Part shown: in pieces, positions 15,472 through 25,711 of the stretch
Position numbering within the stretch: the first letter of the stretch is position 1
How the letters are laid out: the number at the start of each line of letters is the position of its first letter
DNA from: Bradyrhizobium genosp. L
GTDB lineage: Bacteria; Pseudomonadota; Alphaproteobacteria; Rhizobiales; Xanthobacteraceae
NCBI RefSeq assembly: GCF_015624485.1
Contig: NZ_CP061378.1
Location: 1,364,001 to 1,428,000 of the forward strand
Direction: 5' to 3'
Length of the DNA: 64,000 nt
Notes under the pieces: model-generated
Told to the model about the DNA's origin: nothing
The model's database searches: none
Seen by the model: the letters and a program-made list of their open reading frames with translations, nothing else
Made by a program: the position numbers and the translations under genes

Positions 15472-16671
15472 TCAGCGCCACACCGATTTGTCGGCGTCCC
15501 AGCGCTGGCCCTTGAATTCCTTCAGCAGCGCGTCGATCGAGCCGTTGTCGTCCTTCGGCTCGCCGCCTTCCTCGTCGCTGCCGGTGTCTTCGGAGAGGCT
15601 GAGCTTGGCGCCAGCGCTGTCGTCGGTGGTCGAGGTCGCCGGGCTCGAGACCCACAGGATCATGCGGTCGGTGGCGCCGGGTTTCTCGGGCGAGACCAGC
15701 GCGGTGATCTCGAGATTGTCGGTGAGGCCGAGTGCGGGATAGATCGGGCTCGGCCGCTTCAGCACCAGCTTCAGCTTGCCGGTGTTGGCGTTCCAGGTCG
15801 CGGAGGCCGGCTTCGCCGACAGCGTCTTGCCGAGCACGCTGCCGATCGCGGTGGCGATCTTGTCCTTGTTGATCTTGTCGCCGCTCATCCAGTCGGCGGC
15901 GGCGAAGCGGATGGTGCGGTCCATCTCGATCACGCCGCTGGTCCATCCGGCCGCGGTGACGCCCGCGGTGGATTTCGCCTTCGCGAGCAGCGCGCTGGCG
16001 CGTTCGGGGTCGATGGTGAGGTTGATGGTCTGCTCGCCGGCGCGCATCGCATCGCAGGTCACCGCGAGGCTGGAGGTGGCGATCTCGACCGGCTCGCCCT
16101 TCAGGCCCTTCAGGAAATCGGTCGCCGCATCGAGCTTGACCCGCACGCCGACCGATTCCGGCGAGACGTCGGTAAAATCCTTCGGTTGCGGCGTGATGCC
16201 GTCCTCGCTCGCCTGGTTGTCGAGATATTCCTTCTCGCTGAGGTCGGAATTATCAGACGAGGCGACCTCGGTCACGGCTGGGCCGATCGTGATCTGGCCG
16301 CGGAATTCGAAATTATCGCCGGTCTGCTTGCGCGTCAGCTTGACGATGACCGGCTGCTTGTCGGCGACGGTTTGGGTGGTGCCCGACAGCGTCTGGCCGT
16401 TGACGGCGAGGTTGGCGACGAACCGGTCCTTGCGGTCGGAGCCCTTTTGCGCGGGATAGCAGACGTCGAGCACCGCCGCCGTCACGGCCTTGCCCTGGCG
16501 GGTTTCCTTCAGGACGACGTCGGCATTGCCGTCCATCAGGCCGTCGATCGAGGTGAAATAGCGGGTTTCCGGGCCGCCGGTCGGGTTCGCCTTCGATTGC
16601 AGCTTGATCTGGGCGAAAGCAGGCGCCGAGGCAACGGCAAGACCGAGCAGCAGGAGGGGCAGGGCGCGCAT
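15472..16671 (-). CDS. Hypothetical exported protein
   Basis: The 399-residue product starts with a signal peptide (MRALPLLLLGLAVASAPAFA). The mature part is beta-rich with two cysteines (VCYPAQ and VTCDAM) and ends in an acidic segment (SEDTGSDEEGGEPKDD) followed by IDALLKEFKGQRWDADKSVW. I do not recognise a domain; a periplasmic or surface-associated role follows only from the signal peptide. The start at 16671 is chosen for the signal peptide. The longer upstream frame reaches 16731. Confidence 0.65.
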   Translation of the reverse strand: MRALPLLLLGLAVASAPAFAQIKLQSKANPTGGPETRYFTSIDGLMDGNADVVLKETRQGKAVTAAVLDVCYPAQKGSDRKDRFVANLAVNGQTLSGTTQTVADKQPVIVKLTRKQTGDNFEFRGQITIGPAVTEVASSDNSDLSEKEYLDNQASEDGITPQPKDFTDVSPESVGVRVKLDAATDFLKGLKGEPVEIATSSLAVTCDAMRAGEQTINLTIDPERASALLAKAKSTAGVTAAGWTSGVIEMDRTIRFAAADWMSGDKINKDKIATAIGSVLGKTLSAKPASATWNANTGKLKLVLKRPSPIYPALGLTDNLEITALVSPEKPGATDRMILWVSSPATSTTDDSAGAKLSLSEDTGSDEEGGEPKDDNGSIDALLKEFKGQRWDADKSVWR

Positions 16672-16767
16672 GCGATGAAGTCCTCGAGGGGGAGAATCGG
16701 TTCCGTCGTAACTACCAAACCTCCGTGTCATTGGCCAAAAAAGAAGGCCGCCTGACGGCGAAGCGGA

Positions 16768-17244
16768 TCAGGCGCGCGTCTCCGGCTCCTCGCTGCTCTC
16801 GAGCTTGCCGCGCAGCGCCGTGACGACCCGGTGCATCGCTTCGATGTCCTTGATCGCAAGTCCCTCGGCGAGCCGGTTGATCCAGGGCAGCTGCAGGCGC
16901 ATGGCGGCGTCGAACGCCTCGCGTCCCCTGTCGGTCAGGACGACGAGCTGGGCCCGGCGGTGGTGCGGGTTGGTCTCGAATGTGACGAGCCCGTCGCGTT
17001 CCAGGTCGTTGACGATCCGCTGCACGTTCTGTCTGGCGGCGCCGAGGTCGCGCGCCAGCCACGCCACCGGCTGCGGCCGTTCGGCGGCGATGATCGCGCC
17101 GAGAATCTGCCAGCGCGCGCTGGTCAGCCCGAGGGGCGCCACCAGGCGATCGCCGGCGGTGAAAATCAGGCTGTTGAGCCGGAACAGGTCGAGCATCAAC
17201 TCGCTCAGGGCGTCGCCCGCGGGCGTTCGCTTGGCATGCGGCAT
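16768..17244 (-). CDS. MarR-family transcriptional regulator
   Basis: The 158-residue protein has the MarR winged helix: LTSARWQILGAIIAAERPQP, then ARDLGAARQNVQRIVNDLER as recognition helix and a wing HHRRAQLVVLTDRGREA. Flanking helices at both ends would form the dimer. The gene is divergent from a small monooxygenase gene across a 97-bp region holding a near-perfect palindrome, so it probably represses both. A weak GC stem followed by a T run lies just after its stop on the minus strand. Confidence 0.9.
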   Translation of the reverse strand: MPHAKRTPAGDALSELMLDLFRLNSLIFTAGDRLVAPLGLTSARWQILGAIIAAERPQPVAWLARDLGAARQNVQRIVNDLERDGLVTFETNPHHRRAQLVVLTDRGREAFDAAMRLQLPWINRLAEGLAIKDIEAMHRVVTALRGKLESSEEPETRA

Positions 17245-17259
17245 TTGTCACCATAAGTT

Positions 17260-17285
17260 TATATTGACATCATGTTGTCAATATA
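17260..17285. promoter_or_regulatory. Inverted repeat, probable MarR operator
   Basis: TATATTGACA and TGTCAATATA form perfect 10-bp arms around six bases. It lies in the divergent region 16 bp from the MarR start and 57 bp from the monooxygenase start. Its AT-rich sequence stands out from the surroundings, and the spacing suits a MarR dimer. The TTGACA inside the left arm could also serve as a -35 box. Confidence 0.7.
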
Positions 17286-17341
17286 CTACGTATCGATCGT
17301 AACGGAATGACACCATAGCACCATATCGAAGGGAACCAACC

Positions 17342-17710
17342 ATGCCGCAGATGCGCCCCCTGGATCCGGCTTTTCCGATCGGCCGCCAGCTCGCGGTCGA
17401 CGCCACCTCCGTCGTGCTGGTGAACGTTTTCACGCTGGACGCGGCCGACGAGTCGAGCTTCCTGAAGGCATGGCAGGACGATGCCGTCATCATGAAGCGG
17501 CAGCCGGGCTTCATCTCGACCCAGCTGCACCGAGCGCTCGGCGCAAGCCCGACCTACCTGAATTACGCCGTCTGGGAATCGACCGCCGCGTTCCGCACGG
17601 CCTTCGCCAATCCCGAGTTCAGGGCCAAGCTCGCGGCCTATCCGGCCTCGGCGGTGGCATCTCCGCATCTGTTTCAGAGGGTCGCGGTGGCGGATATCTG
17701 TGTCGCGTAG
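17342..17710 (+). CDS. Antibiotic biosynthesis monooxygenase (ABM) domain protein
   Basis: The 122-residue product has the ABM ferredoxin-like fold: VLVNVFTLDAADESSFLKAW near residues 25-44, then GFISTQLHRAL and YLNYAVWESTAAFRTAF. Such small proteins oxygenate aromatic compounds or degrade haem, or act as sensors, often paired with a MarR regulator that senses the same aromatic ligand. It is the divergent partner of the MarR gene and is the likely regulated target. Confidence 0.85.
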   Translation: MPQMRPLDPAFPIGRQLAVDATSVVLVNVFTLDAADESSFLKAWQDDAVIMKRQPGFISTQLHRALGASPTYLNYAVWESTAAFRTAFANPEFRAKLAAYPASAVASPHLFQRVAVADICVA

Positions 17711-17764
17711 TCCGGCAAAGGCGATCCGGTCGGCGCCGAGGTTGTCGCCTCGGGATCTATCCGT

Positions 17765-18295
17765 TCACACCGTGTTGCCGCGGAGATCGAGCAGTTGATT
17801 CGGCCATCGCATTGCTGAGAGTTCTGCGTACATGCTTCCCCGATAGATCAAGGTCCTCGGCGTCCCGTCCGGCTCAATGAAGTGCGTCGCATTCTCCATC
17901 AGCCTGTAGCCCGCGCCTTGGTAGATGCGGGGCTCGTAGGCAAACAGGATCGCGAAGGGAATGTGCCGCTTTGCCAGCTGTTCATGCGCGCGCCGGACCA
18001 GCGCGTGGCTGTAGCCGGATCGCCTGCGGTCGGGCGCAACGGCAATTCCGCCAAGCAGTCCGATTTCGACATTCTCGCGTCCAATTCCGACCTCGCGGGT
18101 GTAGAGGCCCAAATGGCCGAACACCAGCGGACCATCGCGCAAGATGATGGCTATGTCAGGCGCTCCGACCGCGCGATAATAGTCACCCTCGTTCGGTCCA
18201 TCTTCGGGAAAGGCATCCCTGAGCAACCGGCCGACGCCGGATGCGAGATCGCTGTCACCGAGGTCATCCGGTCGAACCTGCAACAGCTCAATCAT
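17765..18295 (-). CDS. GNAT-family N-acetyltransferase
   Basis: The 176-residue protein starts MIELLQVRPDDLGDSDLASG. GNAT motif A is seen in GLLGGIAVAPDRRRSGYSHALV near residues 80-101, followed by HIPFAILFAYEPRIYQGAGYR in motif B. The start at 18295 is chosen because the longer frame reads back through the groEL terminator. The substrate is unknown. It follows groEL on the same strand but the terminator at 18381-18412 separates them. Confidence 0.78.
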   Translation of the reverse strand: MIELLQVRPDDLGDSDLASGVGRLLRDAFPEDGPNEGDYYRAVGAPDIAIILRDGPLVFGHLGLYTREVGIGRENVEIGLLGGIAVAPDRRRSGYSHALVRRAHEQLAKRHIPFAILFAYEPRIYQGAGYRLMENATHFIEPDGTPRTLIYRGSMYAELSAMRWPNQLLDLRGNTV

Positions 18296-18380
18296 CGGCT
18301 CCCCACTCGGTCGCAACGCCGAGAGCTTATCGCGGATCGCAGATTTCCGCCAAAGGCGCGGGCAAGGCCGGGGCCCCGTG

Positions 18381-18412
18381 GCGAAAAAAGAAGGCCGCCC
18401 GGAGGCGGCCTT
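18381..18412 (-). terminator. Rho-independent terminator of groEL
   Basis: On the minus strand, a perfect GAAGGCCGCC-cgga-type stem (18389-18412, arms AGGCCGCC and GGCGGCCT) is followed by six T residues. It begins 29 bp after the groEL stop codon. Confidence 0.9.
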
Positions 18413-18440
18413 CGATTGCGATCGGGATGTGCGTGAGGGC

Positions 18441-20208
<1,768 letters not shown>

Positions 20209-20241
20209 GCGTGGGGGTTGCGGCAGCGCGAATGAACTACG

Positions 20242-20538
20242 TCAGGCCAGCACGCCCATGATGTCGGACTCCTTCATGATCAGGAGCTCCTCGCCGTCGA
20301 GCTTGACCTCGGTGCCCGACCATTTGCCGAACAGCACGCGGTCGCCGACCTTGAGGTCGATCGGGATCAGCTTGCCCTGCTCGTCGCGGCCACCCGGGCC
20401 GACGGCGACGATTTCACCCTGCGAGGGCTTTTCCTTGGCCGAGTCCGGAATGATGATGCCGCCCTTGGTCTTCGCTTCGGCATCGATACGCTTGACCACG
20501 ACGCGGTCATGCAGCGGGCGGAAGGTGGATTTAGCCAT
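20242..20538 (-). CDS. groES: Co-chaperonin GroES
   Basis: GroES caps the GroEL chamber as a heptamer. The 98-residue product shows the family pattern: [19 protein letters not shown], the mobile loop [20 protein letters not shown], and [20 protein letters not shown] near the C-terminus. It is the first gene of the groESL operon. A CIRCE-like inverted repeat lies about 94 bp upstream of its start. Confidence 0.98.
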   Translation of the reverse strand: MAKSTFRPLHDRVVVKRIDAEAKTKGGIIIPDSAKEKPSQGEIVAVGPGGRDEQGKLIPIDLKVGDRVLFGKWSGTEVKLDGEELLIMKESDIMGVLA

Positions 20539-20631
20539 GACGTTCCCTCTTGGAAGGCTGGTTTCAGGTCCGGTTCATCGAGACCGGCGTTGGATACGTC
20601 CCGTCAGCGCCCGACAGGACGCCGGACGCGC

Positions 20632-20658
20632 TTAGCAATCGTAGTGCGAGAGTGCCAA
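20632..20658 (-). promoter_or_regulatory. CIRCE-like heat-shock operator
   Basis: TTAGCAATC, nine bases, then GAGTGCCAA, against the consensus TTAGCACTC-N9-GAGTGCTAA: three changes in total, with the spacing conserved. It lies upstream of groES, where the HrcA repressor is known to bind in alphaproteobacteria. The changes suggest a weaker or relaxed site. Confidence 0.82.
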
Positions 20659-20855
20659 CCGCGCGCGGGAAATATGGCCTGGCGCCGATCCTGTCAAGCA
20701 AAGTGGGTTAAGGCCTTGGTGAGGCCAATATAGGATGGTGGACCGGAAACCAAATCGTAGCGATGACGTAATTTTGCCAGACGTCGTTGCTCCGCCTTAA
20801 GTTTTACGCTTGGCTGCGGGACGGGTGTGGCCAGGACAGAAGTCGGGGGATGCAA

Positions 20856-21380
20856 ATGAACAGGTCACTCAACGCGCGATTGGTCGCACGGCTCGCGGCT
20901 GTCCCGGCGCTGGCGCTATCCCTCGGGGCGTGCAGCAGCTTCAGCTTGCCGTCGTTCTCGTCGAACAATCCCGAGCCGCCGCCGCAGGCCGATGCCGGAG
21001 GGGGGCCGGAGATGCCGGCGACCATCCGACCCGACGAGATCGTCGGCCGCTGGGGCCTCGCCTCGTTCCAGAACCCCGCCGACCGCGCCCGCACCGAGAA
21101 GGCCGCGCGCGATCAGTGCAAGCAGCCCTACGTGATCGGCGCCGGCCAGTCCGGCGGCGTCATCATGCATCTGGCCGACCAGGCCACCCCGCAGGAATTG
21201 CGGCTGAAGGGTTCGCCGAGCGGCAAGAACTATATCGGCCCGCCCGGCCCGACCCCCGGCGAGCAGGACCGCGAGATCGTCTCGTTCGACGGCCGCGTCC
21301 TGATCACCCGCTTCGTCGACAAGGACGCCGCCACCCGCTACGGCAACATGGTCTACGTCCGCTGCGCGCCGCGGGCGTAG
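20856..21380 (+). CDS. Putative outer-membrane lipoprotein
   Basis: The 174-residue product has a lipoprotein signal ending in the lipobox SLGAC near residue 25, followed by a Ser/Pro-rich linker. The globular part (PDEIVGRWGLASFQNPADRA to TRYGNMVYVRCAP) contains a conserved-looking GRWGLASF strand and two further cysteines. I do not recognise a named family. GGGGGA lies five bases before the ATG at 20856. It stands alone; a palindromic repeat interrupted by an IS follows 31 bp later. Confidence 0.7.
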   Translation: MNRSLNARLVARLAAVPALALSLGACSSFSLPSFSSNNPEPPPQADAGGGPEMPATIRPDEIVGRWGLASFQNPADRARTEKAARDQCKQPYVIGAGQSGGVIMHLADQATPQELRLKGSPSGKNYIGPPGPTPGEQDREIVSFDGRVLITRFVDKDAATRYGNMVYVRCAPRA

Positions 21381-21427
21381 TTCGTTTCTCGATCTCGCCG
21401 CATCAAAGGTCCGCCTCTCCCCTTGTG

Positions 21428-22536
21428 GGCCTGTTGCGTTATTGACGTTTTGAAGCGCGGCGGGAGAGGCAGGCGTGGCAGCCGGAACGGTGTTGATTGA
21501 TGTGCTCGGAGGGCGGCTCAGGCTGCGATTGTCGCCCACCGCCGCATATTGAAGGCGATGGCGGCGAGTTTGACCTGTGCGCTTGCCTTGATCAGGCCAA
21601 CGTAACGGATACAGGTCAGCCGCATGCGGCATTTGAGAGTGGCGAAGGTGGTCTCCACCTGCGCCCTTCGCCGTGCGATGAGGCGGTTATAGCGTTTGAG
21701 CCTGGCCGGTAGCTCCGGATGATGCTTGTTGGGGCGGCGCGCGATCCGAGGCTTCTTGCCTTCCGCTTTCAGCCGAGCCCGTCTGGCATGGGTGTCGTAG
21801 GCCGCGTCGGCCCACACTGCGGCTTCATCTCCGCGGATCAAGTCGTCTGCCGGTGTCGTGTCGTTGATATTGGCGGGTGTGGTCAAAACCGCGCGGATCA
21901 GGCCGGATCCTTCGTCGACGCCAACATGTGCCTTGTAGCCGAAGGTCCAGCCGCTCTTGCCTTGCCGCTTGACGAACCGGGCGTCGGGATCGTTTGACGG
22001 CCGATCATCCTTCGGCGGTGCAGATACCGCCTGGATCAAGGTCGCATCCAGCATTGTGCCGCGCTTCAGGATAACACCGGCATTCTCGAGCTGACGGTCC
22101 AGTTCACTGAACAGCTTCTCCAAAAGCTCCTGTTCGACCAACTGGTTCCGGAAGCGGCTGAGCACCGTGTGATCAGGCACCGCATCCTCAAGGCTCAGAC
22201 CGACGAAGCGCTTGAACGATAGCCGATCTCCCAGCGCCTCCTCGAGGTCGCGATCCGAAAGACCATAGAGCGACTGCAACAGCAGCGCGCGGAACAGCAC
22301 CAGCACAGGATAGCCCGGGCGACCGGGGCTTGCCTCATCCCGCAAATGGGCCAGCAGCTTCTCGAACCGATACCATTTGACCAAGCTCGACAACCGCTCC
22401 AGCGCCGCATTGGCGCCAGCCCCCTTCGGCAGCAGCGCTTCCACAAAGCTCGGCTGTCCCGTCTGCTTCACCGCCATCGTCATTCCCCTCGGCCTTTGCC
22501 CTAAGGAATCACAATCGCCAGATTACGCAACAGGCC
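21428..22536 (-). mobile_element. IS5-family insertion sequence
   Basis: Inverted ends read GGCCTGTTGCGT at the left and, read inward, the same sequence at the right. Because the flanking bases are similar to the ends, the target duplication is 5 to 11 bp depending on where the end is set; a 7-bp (CCTTGTG) or 9-bp (CCCTTGTGG) repeat is most plausible. It holds one leftward transposase gene. The element lies inside a palindromic repeat between a lipoprotein gene and the CheZ gene. It looks complete. Confidence 0.92.
21518..22483 (-). CDS. IS5-family DDE transposase
   Basis: The 321-residue transposase has the N-terminal IS5 domain (YPVLVLFRALLLQSLYGLSD, then DLEEALGDRLSFKRFVGLS and VPDHTVLSRFRNQL), the first catalytic Asp in GTMLDATLIQA near residue 145, the second in WADAAYDTHARRA near 220 and the C-terminal Glu in RRRAQVETTFATLKCRM near 285. 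The spacing is normal and the frame unbroken, so it is probably functional. Confidence 0.95.
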   Translation of the reverse strand: MTMAVKQTGQPSFVEALLPKGAGANAALERLSSLVKWYRFEKLLAHLRDEASPGRPGYPVLVLFRALLLQSLYGLSDRDLEEALGDRLSFKRFVGLSLEDAVPDHTVLSRFRNQLVEQELLEKLFSELDRQLENAGVILKRGTMLDATLIQAVSAPPKDDRPSNDPDARFVKRQGKSGWTFGYKAHVGVDEGSGLIRAVLTTPANINDTTPADDLIRGDEAAVWADAAYDTHARRARLKAEGKKPRIARRPNKHHPELPARLKRYNRLIARRRAQVETTFATLKCRMRLTCIRYVGLIKASAQVKLAAIAFNMRRWATIAA

Positions 22537-22697
22537 CCTTGTGGGAGAGGCCGGATTGCATCGCAGATGCAATCCGGGTGAGGGGTATCTCTCCCCGAGT
22601 TCAACTCTCTCAGTCTGGGCAAGCGGAGAGATACCCCTCATCCGGCGCTTCGCGCCACCTTCTCCCACAAGGGGAGAAGGAAAGAGGGCGGCCACAA

Positions 22698-22725
22698 ACA
22701 AAAACGCCGGCCCTTGAGGCCGGCG
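22698..22725 (-). terminator. Rho-independent terminator of cheZ
   Basis: On the minus strand CGCCGGCC, five bases, GGCCGGCG and then TTTTTG. It begins 27 bp after the CheZ stop codon. Confidence 0.88.
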
Positions 22726-22751
22726 CTTTGTATTCTCCCAATGCCGATCGT

Positions 22752-23531
22752 TCAATTGAACATCGCGTCGATGTCGTCCTGCGAGGCGTGGCCGACGTCG
22801 CCGTCGAGCTTGGGGCCGTTGAGCAGGCGGGCGTCGCCCTCGCGGGTGTCGACGATCGGCGGGGCGTGCGACTTGATGGCGTCGACGCCGCCCCAGATTT
22901 CCATCATCTCGCTGATGTGCTGCTCGATGAACTTCATCGTCTGCATCACCTTGTTGATACGCTGGCCGGTGAGGTCCTGGAAGTTGCAGGCCTCGAAGAT
23001 CGCGATCACGCGCTCCTGGATCTCCTCGCTGAGCAGCTTCTGCTGGTCCGGCGTCACATTCTTCGACAGCGCGCTGGCGGCCTGGTCGATCGCCTCGACC
23101 GCCTCGAGGATCTGCTGGGTGGCCTGCTCGGTGCCGCCGACCACGGCGCCGAGCTCGCCATTGACCTTGGCCATCTCCTCGCCGTTGAAGCTCTTGCCGT
23201 GCAGCACGGCGATCTCGCGCTTGGTGCGGCTGATCGCGTCGTGGATCAGGTCGAGTTCGACCTTGAGCTTCTCGCATTGTTCGACCTGGGCGCGGTAGGT
23301 CTCGAGCATCGCATGCATTTCGGCAACCTCGCGCGCCACCATCGCTTCCGTGGTCTCGATGGCGCGCTGCGCGGGCGGCGCGGCCATCTGCGCGCGGATC
23401 GAGCGCAGTTCGGCCATGATCTCGCGATGCATCGGGCCGATGTCGACGCCGCCGGTCGCCTCAGGCTCCGGCGTGGCCACGTCGCCCATGATGGCCTGCT
23501 CGACACGAAAACGCTTGCGCTTCACTGACAT
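22752..23531 (-). CDS. cheZ: CheZ-family protein phosphatase
   Basis: CheZ removes phosphate from CheY and so controls motor switching. The 259-residue protein is mostly long helices, consistent with the CheZ hairpin. It has the family core FEACNFQDLTGQRINKVMQ near residue 185, where the catalytic Gln of CheZ normally lies. It ends in SQDDIDAMFN, the acidic/hydrophobic tail that binds CheY. The start at 23531 begins MSVKRKRFRVEQ; an upstream extension to 23789 is unlikely. No other chemotaxis gene is in the window. Confidence 0.85.
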   Translation of the reverse strand: MSVKRKRFRVEQAIMGDVATPEPEATGGVDIGPMHREIMAELRSIRAQMAAPPAQRAIETTEAMVAREVAEMHAMLETYRAQVEQCEKLKVELDLIHDAISRTKREIAVLHGKSFNGEEMAKVNGELGAVVGGTEQATQQILEAVEAIDQAASALSKNVTPDQQKLLSEEIQERVIAIFEACNFQDLTGQRINKVMQTMKFIEQHISEMMEIWGGVDAIKSHAPPIVDTREGDARLLNGPKLDGDVGHASQDDIDAMFN

Positions 23532-23841
23532 GATTTCAATTCCCGCCCCATAACTGATGTCCGTTCTAGACAGAGCGGATTTAACGTCAGGTTCACGCGG
23601 GAACAGTTTGCGCGCATCACGTGAAGCAGCGTCGAACGGCCGGTTAACCATGTCGGGCGCGCGTTCACGCAAAATAAACGCTGTCGGCCAAAACCGCCGC
23701 CGATTGCCGGCGTGGTGAATCCCAACCGCGATTCCGTTTACCAAACCGATGCGGTTTTCATTGCTTATTGACCACGTGCAACGGCGCAAGGTCTTGCCGC
23801 CGCACGCAACACGTCACGACGAAACAGTACAGAGTACGTCG
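23532..23841. other. Divergent intergenic region, cheZ and L,D-transpeptidase
   Basis: 310 bp between two divergent starts. It must hold both promoters. No strong palindrome, riboswitch-like element or small gene was recognised; the base composition is more AT-rich than in the flanking genes. Confidence 0.4.
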
Positions 23842-24648
23842 ATGCAAAACAGAACCACGCTTGCGCTGCTTGCCGGCGCCACCTTCCTTGTTGCTGCTCC
23901 GCTTCCCGCATTCGCGATCGATGCGGCGCAGCTCCCCGAGCCCACCGTGATCTACGCCGCCCCGCCGGCGCCGCCGCCGGTGCGCACTGCCTATGCGCAG
24001 CCGCAGCGCTCCAGCATGGGCGGCGGCTTCATCGAATTCCTGTTCGGCGACGCGCCATCGTCGCAGGGCTACGCGCCGCAGCAGCCGGTGTATCAGCAGC
24101 AGCCAGCCTATTACGGCCGTCAGTCGCTGCCGCCGATGGATCCGCAGCAGCAGATGATCCAGCAGCAGCAGGAAGCCGGTATCGATCCGCGGCAGCAGCC
24201 GTTCGATCCGAAATACGAAAAGCAGATGGTCGACTATTCCGGCAAGGAAGGCGCCGGCACCATCGTCGTCGATACCCCGAACAAATTCCTCTATCTGGTG
24301 CAGCACGACGGCAAGGCGCTGCGCTACGGCATCGGCGTCGGCAAGCCCGGCTTCACCTGGTCTGGTGTCAAGACGGTCTCGGCCAAGCGCGAATGGCCGG
24401 ACTGGACGCCGCCGGCGGAAATGCTGGCACGCCGTCCCGATTTGCCGCGGCACATGGAAGGCGGCCCGGAAAATCCGCTCGGCGCGCGCGCGATGTATCT
24501 GGGATCCACGCTGTACCGCATTCACGGCTCCAACGAGCCCTGGACGATCGGCACCAATGTCTCCTCCGGCTGCATCCGGATGCGCAACGAGGATGTCATC
24601 GACCTCTACGGCCGCGTCAATGTCGGCGCCAAGGTCGTGGTGATGTGA
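23842..24648 (+). CDS. L,D-transpeptidase (YkuD family)
   Basis: The 268-residue exported enzyme cross-links peptidoglycan or anchors lipoproteins to it in the periplasm. A signal peptide (MQNRTTLALLAGATFLVAAP) is followed by a Pro/Gln-rich linker (residues ~40-120) and the YkuD domain. The catalytic motif is complete: IHGSNEPWTIG, then SSGCIRMRNEDVIDLY near the C-terminus with the nucleophile Cys. GTIVVDTPNKFLYLVQHDGK opens the domain. A bidirectional terminator follows. Confidence 0.92.
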   Translation: MQNRTTLALLAGATFLVAAPLPAFAIDAAQLPEPTVIYAAPPAPPPVRTAYAQPQRSSMGGGFIEFLFGDAPSSQGYAPQQPVYQQQPAYYGRQSLPPMDPQQQMIQQQQEAGIDPRQQPFDPKYEKQMVDYSGKEGAGTIVVDTPNKFLYLVQHDGKALRYGIGVGKPGFTWSGVKTVSAKREWPDWTPPAEMLARRPDLPRHMEGGPENPLGARAMYLGSTLYRIHGSNEPWTIGTNVSSGCIRMRNEDVIDLYGRVNVGAKVVVM

Positions 24649-24670
24649 TCGATCACAACGCTTGAATCAA

Positions 24671-24697
24671 AACGGCCGCTCGATGAGAGCGGCCGTT
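24671..24697. terminator. Bidirectional terminator
   Basis: AACGGCCGCTC-gatga-GAGCGGCCGTT is a perfect 11-bp hairpin between the convergent L,D-transpeptidase and DUF2076 genes. It starts with AA and ends with TT, giving short T runs on both strands. Confidence 0.85.
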
Positions 24698-24716
24698 ATC
24701 GTTTAAGCGATCGCGT

Positions 24717-25598
24717 TTACGCGTAGTCGCTGTTGTCGCCGCCGCCGTCGAAACCATCATCGTCGTCGGCGTCCTGATCATCGTCTTGGTCCTGGTCGGC
24801 CTGCGCCTGGTCGAACGCGCTGGTGCGCGAGCCGGAATCATTGTCGCGGCCGGAGGAGTTGACGTCGTTGATCCCGGCGTCACGCGCCAGATTGCTCGAC
24901 GACTGGTCGCCGCCCCAAGGACGCGAGCCGCCACCGAACAGGCCGCCGCCGTCGGCAACCGACTGGTGCGTGCCGCCGCCCATCAGGCCGCGGATGCTGC
25001 TCATCAGCATCGAACCGCCGACCACGCCGGCCGCGGCCGCAGCCGCAGTGCCGAGGAACGAGCCGCCGCTACCGCCGCCGAACGCGCCGCCCTGCGGAGC
25101 GCCGTATTGCTGGCCGTAGCCTTGTCCGCCCTGGCCGTAGGACTGACCATAACCGCCAGACTGGCCATAACCGCCGGACTGGCCGTAGCCACCGGATTGA
25201 TCATAGCCGCTGGCATGCTGCATCGCCTGGCCCGAGTTCCAGACCGGGCGGCTGCCCTGATCGCGGCCCATGTCGGGGGCACGCACCGGCGGCACCGACC
25301 CGTGCGACTGATCCTGGCCGAAAATCGCACCACGCATCGAATCGAGGAAGCCGCCGGATTGCTGCTGCGCCGGCTGCTGCTGGCTGACCGCGGCCTCCAG
25401 CTCCTGGATACGGTCGTGGGCGCGCTTCAGCGCCTCGTCCTGCACCAGCGCCGTCTGCACCAGCGCATAGACCGCGTTCGGCGCGGTGCGCAGGCCGGCC
25501 ATGATCGCGGACATGGCCTCATTGTCACGTGGGGCATTCTCCAGCTTGGCGAGCCGGTCGAACAGGTCGTCGATCAATTGGCGTTCTTGCGGTGTCAT
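24717..25598 (-). CDS. DUF2076 domain-containing protein
   Basis: The 293-residue protein opens with the DUF2076 signature MTPQERQLIDDLFDRLAKLE, continuing as a helical domain with a coiled coil to residue ~90 (DRIQELEAAVSQQQP). A Gly/Gln/Tyr-rich stretch then contains short tandem repeats of SGGYGQ (residues ~130-160), a hydrophobic Gly-rich segment (GTAAAAAAGVVGGSMLMSSI) and an acidic Asp-rich tail. The family is thought to be periplasmic or membrane-linked, but its function is not established. The start at 25598 matches the family start. Confidence 0.85.
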   Translation of the reverse strand: MTPQERQLIDDLFDRLAKLENAPRDNEAMSAIMAGLRTAPNAVYALVQTALVQDEALKRAHDRIQELEAAVSQQQPAQQQSGGFLDSMRGAIFGQDQSHGSVPPVRAPDMGRDQGSRPVWNSGQAMQHASGYDQSGGYGQSGGYGQSGGYGQSYGQGGQGYGQQYGAPQGGAFGGGSGGSFLGTAAAAAAGVVGGSMLMSSIRGLMGGGTHQSVADGGGLFGGGSRPWGGDQSSSNLARDAGINDVNSSGRDNDSGSRTSAFDQAQADQDQDDDQDADDDDGFDGGGDNSDYA

Positions 25599-25711
25599 GG
25601 CGTTCTCCATCGCGTCGATTGCGAACCGGCGCGCCCGAGATGTAGGACGGGCTTTGTGGCGCAAGGAGTGGGGGTGCGAATTAAATTTCTGTATGCGACA
25701 AAACGACCGGA

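Larger units (their letters stand above)
21411..22680. repeat. Palindromic repeat (CCTCTCCCC type) split by an insertion sequence
   Basis: The left end (CCGCCTCTCCCCTTGTGG) stops at the IS and resumes on its right side as CCCTTGTGGGAGAGGCCGG. It continues through GATTGCATCGCAGATGCAATC and ends with CTTCTCCCACAAGGGGAGAA. Removing the IS restores a standard copy of the repeat seen at 15335, 57935 and 62487. The parts are 21411-21428 and about 22536-22680. Confidence 0.85.

Noticed and set aside
17765..18295. Possible NodA-type acyltransferase (HLGLY and GIAVAPDRR segments look similar)
   Set aside because: No nodBC genes or nod box nearby, and the length and motifs fit ordinary GNAT acetyltransferases better.
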